DNA from: UBA6623 sp965238125
GTDB taxonomy: Bacteria; Acidobacteriota; Terriglobia; Bryobacterales; UBA6623
DNA: 64,000 nucleotides
Assembly (NCBI GenBank): GCA_965238125.1
Contig: OZ250179.1
Span: forward strand, 2,914,001 to 2,978,000
Direction of reading: 5' to 3'
Shown here: positions 50,725 through 60,130 of the stretch, piece by piece
Layout of the letters: each line of letters starts with the position of its first letter
Numbering within the stretch: position 1 is the first letter of the stretch
Translations under genes and position numbers: made by a program
The notes under the pieces: model-generated
What the model was told of the DNA's origin: nothing
Databases searched by the model: none
What the model saw: the letters and a program-made list of their open reading frames with translations, nothing else

Positions 50725-52749
50725 TCACATCACCTCGGGAGCCGGAATTCCCATTGTAGCCAACACCTGTACCAGCTGATCGAGGAAAAACTGCGTCATC
50801 CAGAGCAAGAAGACCTTCCTTTCGCGGTCGGTCTCGTTGAGGATGTGGTGGCGGTGATAGAAATTATTGAACGTCTGCGCCAGTTGGAAACCGTACCGCG
50901 CCAATTGCGCCGGCTCGCCCGCGGCGATCGCCTTTTCGATGCCCCACTTGCGCTGCGAAGCGCCCAGCAACAACTGCCAGAAGTTCTCGACCTCGAGCTG
51001 GCGGGCGAAGGCCTCGCCGTCGAGTTCCTTCTCGAAATCGGGCAGCGCCTCGCCGCGCGCCTCGAGTTTACGCAGAATATTCCTTGCCCTGACCGCGGCG
51101 TACTGAATGTAGGGACCGGTTTCGCCCTCAAAACTGAGCGCTTCTTGAAAGTCGAAGGCGATGAGCGATGTTCGCGTGAACTTCAACATGAAGTAGCGTA
51201 GCGCCCCGACGGCAATCTGGGTCGCGATTTCGCGCTGCGTCTTCTCGTCGGATTGCTCATGGCGGTCGCGAACCTCCCCGAGCGCGTTTTCGATCAGCAG
51301 ATCGATCAAATCATCCGCCTTGACGCCCAGCCCTTTGCGGCCCGACACCTCAACGTGCGGTCGCCGTCGATCTTCTTCGGAAAGCTCGATGCCCAACTCG
51401 GCGCAGCAGCGCGGTGAAAGCGCGACCATTTCGTAGGAGAAATGGATGGAATTCTCCGCTTCTCGCTCGAAGCCGAGCGCTCGCAGCCCCGCCCGTACGA
51501 CGTCCTGCAAATAAGACTGCCGCACGTCGATGACGTTGTAGACTTTTTCCCCCGCTCCGAATTTCGGCGCCGCTTCTCCGCTCGCCTCGGTGCTCGAAGC
51601 CCACAGAGTTTGGCCCTGGGAGTTGGCGGAGAAGGGTTGGTAGTGGAAATCCTTGCCGAGCAGCCCGAACTTCCAGAGTTGATACGCGATGTCTTTGCCG
51701 ACGTAGGTTACCGTGCCGTCGGAGCGGACGATGACTTTCGAATCTTCCCGCGCATCCTCTCCGTCTTCTGACGCCTTTCCGCCTTCTTGTTTTCCTTTCG
51801 CGCTCTGTAATTCGGCCGGCGCGCGGAACAGTTCGCCGGGCATCACCCAGCAGCCGTTGTTCTTGCCTTGGGTCTCGAAGTAGATGGCTTCCTTTTCCTT
51901 AAGCAGCTCGAAAGCCGAGGCCCAAAACTTCAAATGCAGGATTTCGCTTTCGCGGGGCAATACGTCATAGTCCACGCCGATACGCCCCATCGTGGCCAGG
52001 TGAGTGTTGACGATCGCATCGGCGACGATGCGGCCGATCTCGGCTTGCACTCCTTCGCCCGCCTCAATCGCGTGCAGTGTTTCGGCGCGCCACGGTTGCA
52101 TCGATTCGTCCTGCTCGTAGAGCTGCGAAATCCGCGCGTAGAGGTCCCAGCAGTAGTAATCAAACCGCACGTCAGGATCATCAATCAGCGCCTGAACATC
52201 GGCCGGTGTCTTTTTCTCCAGGTAGTGGAAGGCCGCGACGACATCGGCCACTTGGACGCCCGTGTTGTCGATGTAGTTCTGGACTTCGACCTCGCGGCCC
52301 ACCGCGCGTAACATGCGCACCAACGTATCGCCCAAGATGGCGTTGCGCAGATGCCCGATGTGCGCGGCCTTGTTGGGGTTGATGTTCGTGTGTTCGACGA
52401 TGATCTTGCCCCCGGGGGCCGCCGCGGCCTGCTCCGGCGGGCTGTTGACGGCCGCGGCGTAGGCAGCGCGGTCGAAACGCACATTCACGTAACCCGCCCC
52501 GGCCGCTTCGACGGACTCAACCCCGGGGATCGGATCGATCGACGACGAGATCTCCTCGATGATCCCGCGCGGCGGCCTCTTCAACAGCTTCGCCAGCGCA
52601 AAACCGACCGGAATCGCCAACTCCCCGAACTCCGGCTTCGGCGGCTGCTCGACGACAACGTCGATGTTGACGCCGTAGTGGTTGGCGATATGGGACGCGA
52701 CCGCGTCGCGAACACGCTCTTCCAATAGCAAAAACAAGAGGAACCTCAA
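50725..52749 (-). CDS. argS: Arginyl-tRNA synthetase
   Basis: About 674 aa. The Arg-specific N-terminal domain (VVEQPPKPEFGELAIPVGFALAK region) precedes the catalytic motif NPNKAAHIGHLRNAILGD, containing HIGH at about residues 130-133. The C-terminal anticodon-binding helices show LSFEGETGPYIQYAAVRARNI and the final FNNFYHRHHILNETDRERKVFLL. A Lys/Glu-rich loop near residues 320-340 is longer than usual. The enzyme charges tRNA-Arg in the cytoplasm and is essential. The first nine residues (MRFLLFLLL) are unusually hydrophobic for this enzyme; a start slightly downstream is possible. Confidence 0.95.
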   Translation of the reverse strand: MRFLLFLLLEERVRDAVASHIANHYGVNIDVVVEQPPKPEFGELAIPVGFALAKLLKRPPRGIIEEISSSIDPIPGVESVEAAGAGYVNVRFDRAAYAAAVNSPPEQAAAAPGGKIIVEHTNINPNKAAHIGHLRNAILGDTLVRMLRAVGREVEVQNYIDNTGVQVADVVAAFHYLEKKTPADVQALIDDPDVRFDYYCWDLYARISQLYEQDESMQPWRAETLHAIEAGEGVQAEIGRIVADAIVNTHLATMGRIGVDYDVLPRESEILHLKFWASAFELLKEKEAIYFETQGKNNGCWVMPGELFRAPAELQSAKGKQEGGKASEDGEDAREDSKVIVRSDGTVTYVGKDIAYQLWKFGLLGKDFHYQPFSANSQGQTLWASSTEASGEAAPKFGAGEKVYNVIDVRQSYLQDVVRAGLRALGFEREAENSIHFSYEMVALSPRCCAELGIELSEEDRRRPHVEVSGRKGLGVKADDLIDLLIENALGEVRDRHEQSDEKTQREIATQIAVGALRYFMLKFTRTSLIAFDFQEALSFEGETGPYIQYAAVRARNILRKLEARGEALPDFEKELDGEAFARQLEVENFWQLLLGASQRKWGIEKAIAAGEPAQLARYGFQLAQTFNNFYHRHHILNETDRERKVFLLWMTQFFLDQLVQVLATMGIPAPEVM

Positions 52750-52923
52750 AAAGCGGCGAGGCGGGAATCAGGCGCCGGAAAGGACCGGATCGTAGCCCTA
52801 CTTGGGGAGTGTATCATAGCGTTTCAAACGCAGTGTCCGGCGGGCGGTCGCGTCATAAGATCCGGGTAGACTCATAGACTCAGATGAAACCTCCGGGGCT
52901 TCCCGAGAGAGTCGGACGTATCG

Positions 52924-54831
52924 ATGGTTATGCCGCACGAAGCCGAATACGGATTCTGGAAATCGCCGATCACCTCCGACCTGGTGGCGGGGGAATCCCT
53001 GCGTTTGGGCCAGGTCGCGCTCGCGAGTGAAGACGTCTACTGGAGCGAGGGGCGGCCGGCGGAAGACGGCCGAAGCGTCATCGTACGATTGCGCCCAGGC
53101 GGTGTCCCCGAAGACGTTCAACCCGCTCCATTCAATGCCAGGACACGCGTTCATGAATACGGCGGCGGCGCCTTCGTCGTCGACGGTGAAACCGTCTATT
53201 TTTCGAACGACCGCGACCAGCGAATCTATCGTGTGAGTCCCACGGCCGAGCCGCAAGCCGTCACCCCGGAGGGCCCTTGGCGCTACGCCGACGCCGCTGT
53301 CGACCGAGTACGTCAGCGGCTGATTTGCGTTCGCGAAGATCATTCCAACCCGGCCGCCGAATGCGTGAACACCCTTGTGGCGATCGACCTCGAGAAGGAG
53401 GGCGAGACGCGGGTTCTCGTCGTGGGGAATGATTTCTACTCGAACCCCGTGCTCAACCCGGCGGGGACTCAACTGGCCTGGCTCACCTGGGACCACCCCA
53501 ATATGCCCTGGGACGGCACCGAGTTGTGGCTGGCGGACCTCAATGCGGACGGGCTTCCGCTCGGTCCCCGCCGCATCGCCGGCGGCCCCGAAGAATCGGT
53601 CTTTCAGCCGCAATGGTCTCCCGACGGCGATCTCTACTATGTTTCGGACCCAACAGGTTGGTGGAATCTTTATCGCCACGATCCCGCCGGCGCGCTGCCC
53701 TTGGCGTCGATGGATGCCGAGTTCGGGTCGCCGCAATGGGTGTTCGGGCAATCCATCTATGCTTTGTCCGCCACCCACGGCGTCATCTTTGCCTGCGCGC
53801 AAGCCGGAGTTTGGCGCCTCGGTCGAATGGATCTTGGGGGCGGTGCGATCGACTGGATCGAAACCCCCTACACGGAGATTTCGCAGCTCCGGGCCTGTGG
53901 CTCCACTGTCGTATTCCGGGGCGCTTCTCCTATCGAGCCGCCCTCGATTGTCGCGATTGATCTCGACACGGGGGGCAGCCGAGTTCTGAGGCGGGCTTTC
54001 GAAGTCGAGCCCGAAGCGGAAAAGCACTTCTCACCGGCACGGCCGATTGAGTTTCCCACCGCCGGCGGGCTCACAGCCCATGCGTTCTACTACGCACCTC
54101 GAAACGTCGACTACGAAGCGCCCGAGGACGAGCTGCCCCCGCTGATTGTGAAAACGCATGGCGGTCCGACCGGTGCGACGTCGAGCGAATTGTCTCTCGA
54201 ATCCCAGTATTGGACCAGCCGCGGTTTCGCCGTGTTGGACGTCAACTACGGGGGCAGCACCGGTTACGGGCGGGCCTATCGCGAGAGACTCGCCGGCCGA
54301 TGGGGTGTGGTCGACGTCGAGGATTGCGTCCACGCCGCCGAGTATTGCGTCGAGCAGGGATGGTGCGACGCCGGCCGTCTGATCATCAAAGGCGGCAGCG
54401 CCGGCGGATACACGACCTTGGCCGCCCTGGCGTTTTGCGACGTGTTTCAAGCCGGAGCGAGCTATTACGGAGTGGGCGATCTCGAAGCCCTGGCTCGCGA
54501 CACCCACAAATTCGAGTCACGCTACCTGGACAAGTTGATCGGACCCTATCCGGAGAGCCGTGCTCTTTACGAGGAGCGTTCGCCGATCCACGCCATCGAG
54601 AATCTGTCGGCTCCGGTCATATTTTTCCAGGGGAGTGAAGACAAGGTCGTGCCGCTTGAACAAGCCGAGGCGATGGTTGGGGCGTTACGAGCAAAAGGTG
54701 TTCCGGCCGCTTACTTGCTTTTCGACGGCGAGCAGCATGGATTTCGCCGCGCCGAGACGGTTCGGCGCTGCCTCGACGCCGAACTGTATTTCTACGGCGT
54801 CATGCTGTTAAAAAAGGGCCTGCGGTTCTAA
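52924..54831 (+). CDS. S9C-type alpha/beta-hydrolase peptidase
   Basis: 635 aa with no signal peptide. A beta-propeller (residues ~30-370, with WSPDGDLYYVSDPTGWWNLY) precedes the catalytic domain: LIVKTHGGPTGATS, VLDVNYGGSTGYGRAYRERL, the nucleophile KGGSAGGYTTLA (S492), FFQGSEDKVVPLEQ (D573) and FDGEQHGFR (H605). This is the complete triad of acylaminoacyl peptidase/dipeptidyl peptidase relatives, acting on short peptides in the cytoplasm. Upstream is argS, divergently oriented; the glycosyltransferase gene follows 41 bp downstream. Confidence 0.92.
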   Translation: MVMPHEAEYGFWKSPITSDLVAGESLRLGQVALASEDVYWSEGRPAEDGRSVIVRLRPGGVPEDVQPAPFNARTRVHEYGGGAFVVDGETVYFSNDRDQRIYRVSPTAEPQAVTPEGPWRYADAAVDRVRQRLICVREDHSNPAAECVNTLVAIDLEKEGETRVLVVGNDFYSNPVLNPAGTQLAWLTWDHPNMPWDGTELWLADLNADGLPLGPRRIAGGPEESVFQPQWSPDGDLYYVSDPTGWWNLYRHDPAGALPLASMDAEFGSPQWVFGQSIYALSATHGVIFACAQAGVWRLGRMDLGGGAIDWIETPYTEISQLRACGSTVVFRGASPIEPPSIVAIDLDTGGSRVLRRAFEVEPEAEKHFSPARPIEFPTAGGLTAHAFYYAPRNVDYEAPEDELPPLIVKTHGGPTGATSSELSLESQYWTSRGFAVLDVNYGGSTGYGRAYRERLAGRWGVVDVEDCVHAAEYCVEQGWCDAGRLIIKGGSAGGYTTLAALAFCDVFQAGASYYGVGDLEALARDTHKFESRYLDKLIGPYPESRALYEERSPIHAIENLSAPVIFFQGSEDKVVPLEQAEAMVGALRAKGVPAAYLLFDGEQHGFRRAETVRRCLDAELYFYGVMLLKKGLRF

Positions 54832-54872
54832 GTCGTGCCGCCACGCTGAGGAAATTCCCATCGCCATTCCCC

Positions 54873-57428
54873 ATGAATGACACGGAACTCATCTCGGTTG
54901 TGATCCCTTGCTACACCAGGGGGCTTTTTGTCCACGAGACCATCGAGAGCATCCAACGTCAGACCCACCCTCACTGGGAAATCATTCTGGTCGACGACGG
55001 CGCCGAGGAGCCCGAGACCGTGGCCGCGATCGAAACTCTCGAGCGCCAAACACCACCCGGCGTGCGCATTGTCCGCGAGCCTCACCGCGGCCTTCCCCAT
55101 GCCCGCAACCGAGGTTTTCACCTCGCCCGGGGACGCTACGTGATTCCTCTCGACTCCGACGATTTTCTGGAACCCGAAATGATGGAAGCGTGCCTGCGGG
55201 CCATGCGCTCCCATCCCAAGGCCGGCTTTGCGTACTTTGACTACCGCGTCTTCGGCGACAAGAATTTCATCCACCACGCCGGCGATTACAACCTCTATCG
55301 CCTGATGCACGAGAATTTTTTCTCGCATTGCTTGTTCTTGCGCCGGGAAGCCTGGCAAGACGTCGGCGGCTATGACGAGTGGCACCGTTTCTCCTACGAA
55401 GACTGGCAATTTGCTCTCCAGCTCGGCGCGCACGGGTGGTACGGGCACTACATTCCTCAGGTCCTTTTCAACTACCGCACCCACGGCCGCGGGCACCACT
55501 ACATCGGGATCGAGAATCACGACAAGAACTGGGCGCACATGACGGCCGGCCATCCGTCCCTGTTCTCTCCCCGAGGCCGCTTGAACGTGAAAAGGCGATG
55601 GGCCCCTTCGATCTGTTTTGTCGTCCGCAGCGGCGAGCCCGACTTTGAGAACCAAACCGTTCAGGACCACCAAGTCCTTGTCGGCGTCGACGAGGCGACG
55701 GCTCTGGAACAGTCGAACGCGCCCTGCTTTCTGTGGATGAGCGACGCGCGCACGCTGCAACCCTACGCCGCCGAACAGTGCATCTGGGGTCTGCGTTCCG
55801 CTTCCTGGGTCACATGGAGCGATACCGGCGAAGCTCCTCGTCCGTCGTTGCGGAACGCCGCGGGCCCGCTCGGTCTCAGCCGCGAAGTGCTCGAACAACC
55901 TGAAGACCGGCGCTCGGGAAAGGTCTGCCGGTTGCCATGGCGGTGCCGCCGGCCGGCGGCACCGCCCGACACGCGCAGTTCGCAATCACCCCGCCGGCCG
56001 AGTCCGTCGCCCTCGAACCAAAGCACCCCGGTACCGATGCCGACCGCTTCTAACCGCCGCACCGAGCCTTCGACGCATTGGGTCGCCACGATTCGCCGGC
56101 ACCTGGAAAACGCCGAGCTTCTTTCCGCCGATACCTGGCGAAACGAGCCCTTGGCGGCGGCTGGCAGACTGGTTCCCTTGCGCCTGAAAGAGAAGGTCAA
56201 TGCGGTGGCGGGCCGCCCGATTTTTGACCTGAGCTTCTACTTGAGATTTCAGCCGCGCTCGGTGCTGATCGAAGGGGGCCTCGTCGAAAGAATCGACTAC
56301 ATCCCACCCCGGAAACCCGAGGGGAAACGCCGTCTTGCCCTCTGCACGCCCAGTCTGGGAGCGGGCGGCGCCGAGAGTGTCTTGTTGGAGTTGGCCGGCC
56401 GAATCGATCGCTCTCGTTTCGAAGTCTTCCTGCTCGCCACCGACCGGCAAGACTCCCGCCTTAGATCACGATGGGAAGACCTGGTCGACCATGTCTATGA
56501 CCTGGCCCCGATGGTCGATGTTTCCTGGGTGCCCCATTTCGTCTACAGCGCCGCGCTCAATTGGGAATTCGATGTCCTCGTCGTCCAGAACTCGCTGAGC
56601 GTCTACACCGCTCTGCCTGCCATCAAGGAAAAGCGACCCGAAATCAAAACGGTTGATATTCTTCACGCCGTGGATGACGACTGGGACCTATTCTCCGCGA
56701 CTCTTGATGTAGCGGACAACCTCGACCGTCGCCTTGTAATCTCCGAGGCGGGTCGCACCCGCCTTTTCGAGATGGATACGCCGGAGGAAAAGATCCGCCT
56801 CATTCGCAACGGCATCGACGTGGCGCGGTTCAATGCTTCCCGCTATCCCGGCGATGGGCTTCATCGCGAGCTCGGTCTGCCGCCGGGCACGCGGATTCTG
56901 CTGTATGCCGGCGCGCTCTATGAAAGCAAGCGGCCTCTGTTGCTGCCTGACATTGCGAGGGAGCTTCTCCGCCTGCGCCCGGGTGCTGATTTTCACTTCG
57001 TCGTCGCCGGCGCCGGTCCGGAGGAACCGCGCCTGCGAGCGAAACTTGAACGCATGGGGCTGAGCCGCCGCTTTTCTCTGATCGGTCGACGCGACCGCGT
57101 GCCGGAACTGCTGACTTCGGCAGCGCTCACTTTGGCGCCTTCCCAGACCGAGGGCGTTCCCCTGATCGTGCTCGAATCGCTCGCCATGGAAACGCCCGTC
57201 GTCGCCTCCCACGTCGGTGCGATCGAAGAGGCTCTGCCGCCCGAGTGTGGAATCCTCGTCGAGCTTGGCAGCGAGGAAGAAGTCCGCTTCGCCCGCGCCA
57301 TCGACGAATTGCTCGCTGACGAACAACGCCGTCGCGACTTAGGTCGAGCCGGCCGGAAACTAGTCACCCGCGACTACACCCTCGACCGCGCCCGCCGCCA
57401 ATACACCGAACTGCTGAACGAACTGTAA
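54873..57428 (+). CDS. Two-domain glycosyltransferase (GT-A plus GT-B)
   Basis: 851 aa. Residues 1-235 are a GT2-type domain: SVVIPCYTRGLFVHETIESI, EIILVDDGAEE, LPHARNRGF and the metal-binding LDSDDFLEPE. After a Pro/Ser/Arg-rich linker (about 355-410) the C-terminal ~390 residues form a GT4-like GT-B enzyme: LCTPSLGAGGAESVLLELAG, LIRNGIDVARFN, LLYAGALYESKRPLLLPDIA and LAPSQTEGVPLIVLESLAME with the usual Glu pair. The fusion suggests two successive sugar additions in surface-polysaccharide or glycolipid assembly (inference). In the linker a neighbouring frame is also open and protein-like, so a pair of compensating frameshifts cannot be ruled out. No other polysaccharide genes are adjacent. 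Confidence 0.87.
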   Translation: MNDTELISVVIPCYTRGLFVHETIESIQRQTHPHWEIILVDDGAEEPETVAAIETLERQTPPGVRIVREPHRGLPHARNRGFHLARGRYVIPLDSDDFLEPEMMEACLRAMRSHPKAGFAYFDYRVFGDKNFIHHAGDYNLYRLMHENFFSHCLFLRREAWQDVGGYDEWHRFSYEDWQFALQLGAHGWYGHYIPQVLFNYRTHGRGHHYIGIENHDKNWAHMTAGHPSLFSPRGRLNVKRRWAPSICFVVRSGEPDFENQTVQDHQVLVGVDEATALEQSNAPCFLWMSDARTLQPYAAEQCIWGLRSASWVTWSDTGEAPRPSLRNAAGPLGLSREVLEQPEDRRSGKVCRLPWRCRRPAAPPDTRSSQSPRRPSPSPSNQSTPVPMPTASNRRTEPSTHWVATIRRHLENAELLSADTWRNEPLAAAGRLVPLRLKEKVNAVAGRPIFDLSFYLRFQPRSVLIEGGLVERIDYIPPRKPEGKRRLALCTPSLGAGGAESVLLELAGRIDRSRFEVFLLATDRQDSRLRSRWEDLVDHVYDLAPMVDVSWVPHFVYSAALNWEFDVLVVQNSLSVYTALPAIKEKRPEIKTVDILHAVDDDWDLFSATLDVADNLDRRLVISEAGRTRLFEMDTPEEKIRLIRNGIDVARFNASRYPGDGLHRELGLPPGTRILLYAGALYESKRPLLLPDIARELLRLRPGADFHFVVAGAGPEEPRLRAKLERMGLSRRFSLIGRRDRVPELLTSAALTLAPSQTEGVPLIVLESLAMETPVVASHVGAIEEALPPECGILVELGSEEEVRFARAIDELLADEQRRRDLGRAGRKLVTRDYTLDRARRQYTELLNEL

Positions 57429-57475
57429 ACAGACGCGGTCGGCCGGCGGCGGCCGGCGCGTGGGCATGCCGGCAA

Positions 57476-60046
57476 ATGCGGACTAAAATAGAGTCAATGT
57501 CGATCCTTGTTCTTCTCGCTGTCGCCGCCTTCCATCTCGTCGCGCGACCCGCTCCCGCCGTCGACTTTCGCCGCGACATCGAGCCGATTTTCCACCAGCG
57601 TTGCTACGCTTGCCACGGCTCCGCGCAGCAGATGAGCGGTTTGCGCCTCGACCGCGAAGACGCCGCCATGAAGGGCCGCTACTCCGAGGCCGCGATCCTC
57701 CCCGGCAACAGCGGCGAGAGCCAATTGATCGCCCGCCTCACGAGCGACAAAGAGGGTTTCCGGATGCCCCCGGCCGGCGCTCCACTGACGCCCGCCGAGA
57801 TCGGCCTTTTGCGGGCATGGATCGACGCCGGGGCCGAATGGCCCGAGGCGCAAGCTCCCGCCGCGGTTTCCTCCGACGAGGGAGCGGGGCACTGGTCGTT
57901 TCAGCCGATTGCGAGATCGCCCTTGCCCCGGGTTTCCAACCCCGCTTGGTCTCGAAATCCCATCGATCGCTTTACGCTCGCCCGCCTCGACCGGGAAAAC
58001 ATCGAACCTTCGCCCCAACCCGAAAAGATCACGCTTCTTCGCCGCGTCTATTTCGACCTGATCGGCTTGCCGCCCACGCCCGCTCAAGTGGCGGCGTTCG
58101 TGAACGACGTCGATCCTCGGGCCTTTGAAAAAGTTGTCGATGAACTTCTTCGCTCGCCGCATTACGGCGAAAAATGGGCAATGCATTGGCTCGACGCCGC
58201 CCGCTATGCCGACAGCGACGGCTATGAGCGCGACCCGCCGCGGCCGTATGCGTGGCGCTGGCGGCAATGGGTCATTGAAGCCATCAACCGCGACATGCCC
58301 TTTGATCAGTTCACCATTGAGCAGATCGCCGGCGACTTGCTCCCGCGCGCCTCGAGGTCCCAGCGCGTCGCAACCGGCTTTTTGCGCAACGGCACGAAGA
58401 ACCGCGAAGCGGGCGTCCAGAGCGCCGAAAAGCGGTTCGAGGAAACGATTGACCGCATCAGTACGATCGGAACCGTATGGCTGGGGTTGACGGTCGGTTG
58501 CGCGCAGTGCCACGACCACAAATACGACGCGTTGTCGCAGCGCGAGTTCTACCAACTCTTCGCTTTCTTCAACAACACCGTCGAACGCGACATCGAAGCT
58601 CCGCTGCCCGGCGAGTCAGGTCCGCTGCTGCGCGAGCTGCCGGCTTACTATGCCGAGCGCCGCAAGATTCTCGATGACAATTCCGTTCCCCAACTACAGG
58701 CCGCCTGGCGCGAGCGCATGATCGAGGCGATGGAAAACCCCGGCGTTAACACCGACTGGGACTTCTATCTCACCGAATGGCGTGCCGCCAATGACCGTGC
58801 TGACTGGCTGATGCGGACCGACGCCGATGAGCTGACTCAACTCGAGCGCGACAAGGTCACCGACTGGTTTCTTAGATTAAAGGGCCCGGCAATTCTCAAG
58901 GACGAGGAACTCAAGCAGCGCCTCGACGAAGTTCGCGAGCAACTAACCCAACTGGCCGCCGAACTGCCGACCCGCACGCGCGCCTATACGATGATCGAGC
59001 GTTCCGAACCCGTCGCCGCCCACATCGCTCTGCGCGGCGACTATCGCGCCCCGGGCGTCGCCGTGGACCCAGGCACGCCGGCCGTATTGCCGCCAGTTAA
59101 AGACGCATCCGAGCATCCCCGTCTTCAATTGGCCCGGTGGCTCGTCTCGAGGGAAAATCCGCTCACCGCCCGCGTGAACGTCAATCGCATGTGGCAAGAG
59201 TTCTTCGGACGCGGCCTGGTGCGCACGGTCGGCGATTTTGGCACGCAAGGGGAGGCCCCGTCGCATCCGCGACTGCTCGATTGGCTGGCCGACGAGTTCC
59301 AATCCGCGGGTTGGAGCCGCAAGCGACTCCATCGTCTGATTGTGACTTCGGCGACCTACCGGCAGTCCTCGCACGCCCGGCCCGACTTATCCGAACGTGA
59401 TCCCGAGAACAAACTGCTCGCCCGCCAAAACCGCCTTCGTCTGCCCGCCGAGTTGCTGCGCGACAACGCCCTCGCCGTCAGCGGCCTGCTCTATCCCAAA
59501 ATCGGGGGGCCGAGCGTCTTTCCGCCGCAGCCGCCCGGCGTCGCCGAAATCGGTTATGCAAAGAAGGAGTGGAAGACCGACCTGGGGCCGGAACGCTACC
59601 GCCGAGGGCTCTATATTCATTTCCAACGCACCGCGCCCTATCCGATGCTGGTGAATTTTGACGCGCCCGATACGCTGACCACCGCGCCGCGCCGCGAACG
59701 CTCGAACACGGCCTTGCAGGCGCTCAATCAGCTCAATGACGCCGTACTGCTCGAAGCCGCGCAGGCCCTGGCGGTCCGCGTGCTGACCGAGGCGCCGAGC
59801 GACGGCTTCGCCGGCCGGCTCGATTACGCCTATCGACTCTGCCTGAGCCGATCGCCCGAGCCGCGCGAAAAGGATCGCCTGACGACGTTTTGGAAAAGCC
59901 GCGAACGGGCCTTCGCCGAGAATCCCGAAAGCGCGCGGCAACTGGTCTCATTCGTTCCGCCCGACGCCGCGCCTGAAGAAACCGCCGCTTGGGTCAGCCT
60001 GGCGCGAGCTTTGCTGAATCTCGATGAATTCATCACTCGTGAATGA
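57476..60046 (+). CDS. PSD1-type cytochrome c domain protein (DUF1549/DUF1553)
   Basis: 856 aa. A signal-like N-terminus (SILVLLAVAAFHLVARPAPA) leads into a planctomycete-type cytochrome c domain with QRCYACHGSAQQMSGLRLD (CxxCH at residues 43-47). DUF1549 follows (LRRVYFDLIGLPPTPAQVAA, YGEKWAMHWLDAARYADSDG) with a second CxxCH-like site GCAQCHDHKYD, then DUF1553 (ARWLVSRENPLTARVNVNRM, FGRGLVRTVGDFGTQGE, RRERSNTALQALNQLNDAVL). The family is common in Planctomycetota, Verrucomicrobiota and some Acidobacteriota and is expected to act outside the cytoplasm, perhaps in redox chemistry on polymers. It is paired with a DUF1501 gene 84 bp downstream. The starts at 57476 and 57497 are both possible. 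Confidence 0.93.
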   Translation: MRTKIESMSILVLLAVAAFHLVARPAPAVDFRRDIEPIFHQRCYACHGSAQQMSGLRLDREDAAMKGRYSEAAILPGNSGESQLIARLTSDKEGFRMPPAGAPLTPAEIGLLRAWIDAGAEWPEAQAPAAVSSDEGAGHWSFQPIARSPLPRVSNPAWSRNPIDRFTLARLDRENIEPSPQPEKITLLRRVYFDLIGLPPTPAQVAAFVNDVDPRAFEKVVDELLRSPHYGEKWAMHWLDAARYADSDGYERDPPRPYAWRWRQWVIEAINRDMPFDQFTIEQIAGDLLPRASRSQRVATGFLRNGTKNREAGVQSAEKRFEETIDRISTIGTVWLGLTVGCAQCHDHKYDALSQREFYQLFAFFNNTVERDIEAPLPGESGPLLRELPAYYAERRKILDDNSVPQLQAAWRERMIEAMENPGVNTDWDFYLTEWRAANDRADWLMRTDADELTQLERDKVTDWFLRLKGPAILKDEELKQRLDEVREQLTQLAAELPTRTRAYTMIERSEPVAAHIALRGDYRAPGVAVDPGTPAVLPPVKDASEHPRLQLARWLVSRENPLTARVNVNRMWQEFFGRGLVRTVGDFGTQGEAPSHPRLLDWLADEFQSAGWSRKRLHRLIVTSATYRQSSHARPDLSERDPENKLLARQNRLRLPAELLRDNALAVSGLLYPKIGGPSVFPPQPPGVAEIGYAKKEWKTDLGPERYRRGLYIHFQRTAPYPMLVNFDAPDTLTTAPRRERSNTALQALNQLNDAVLLEAAQALAVRVLTEAPSDGFAGRLDYAYRLCLSRSPEPREKDRLTTFWKSRERAFAENPESARQLVSFVPPDAAPEETAAWVSLARALLNLDEFITRE

Positions 60047-60080
60047 AGCAGGAGGAAGAATTCGCGCCGGCCGCGAAGTG

Positions 60081-60102
60081 GGGCAGGTCTCCAGGCCTGC
60101 CC
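60081..60102. repeat. GGGCAGG-CCTGCCC hairpin, copy 2
   Basis: Identical to 11588-11609, including the GTG before it. It lies between the PSD1 and DUF1501 genes, where it might set the relative expression of the pair, or may simply be a dispersed repeat. Confidence 0.5.
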
Positions 60103-60130
60103 ATCCACGCGCACTGAGAGAGCACCCATT

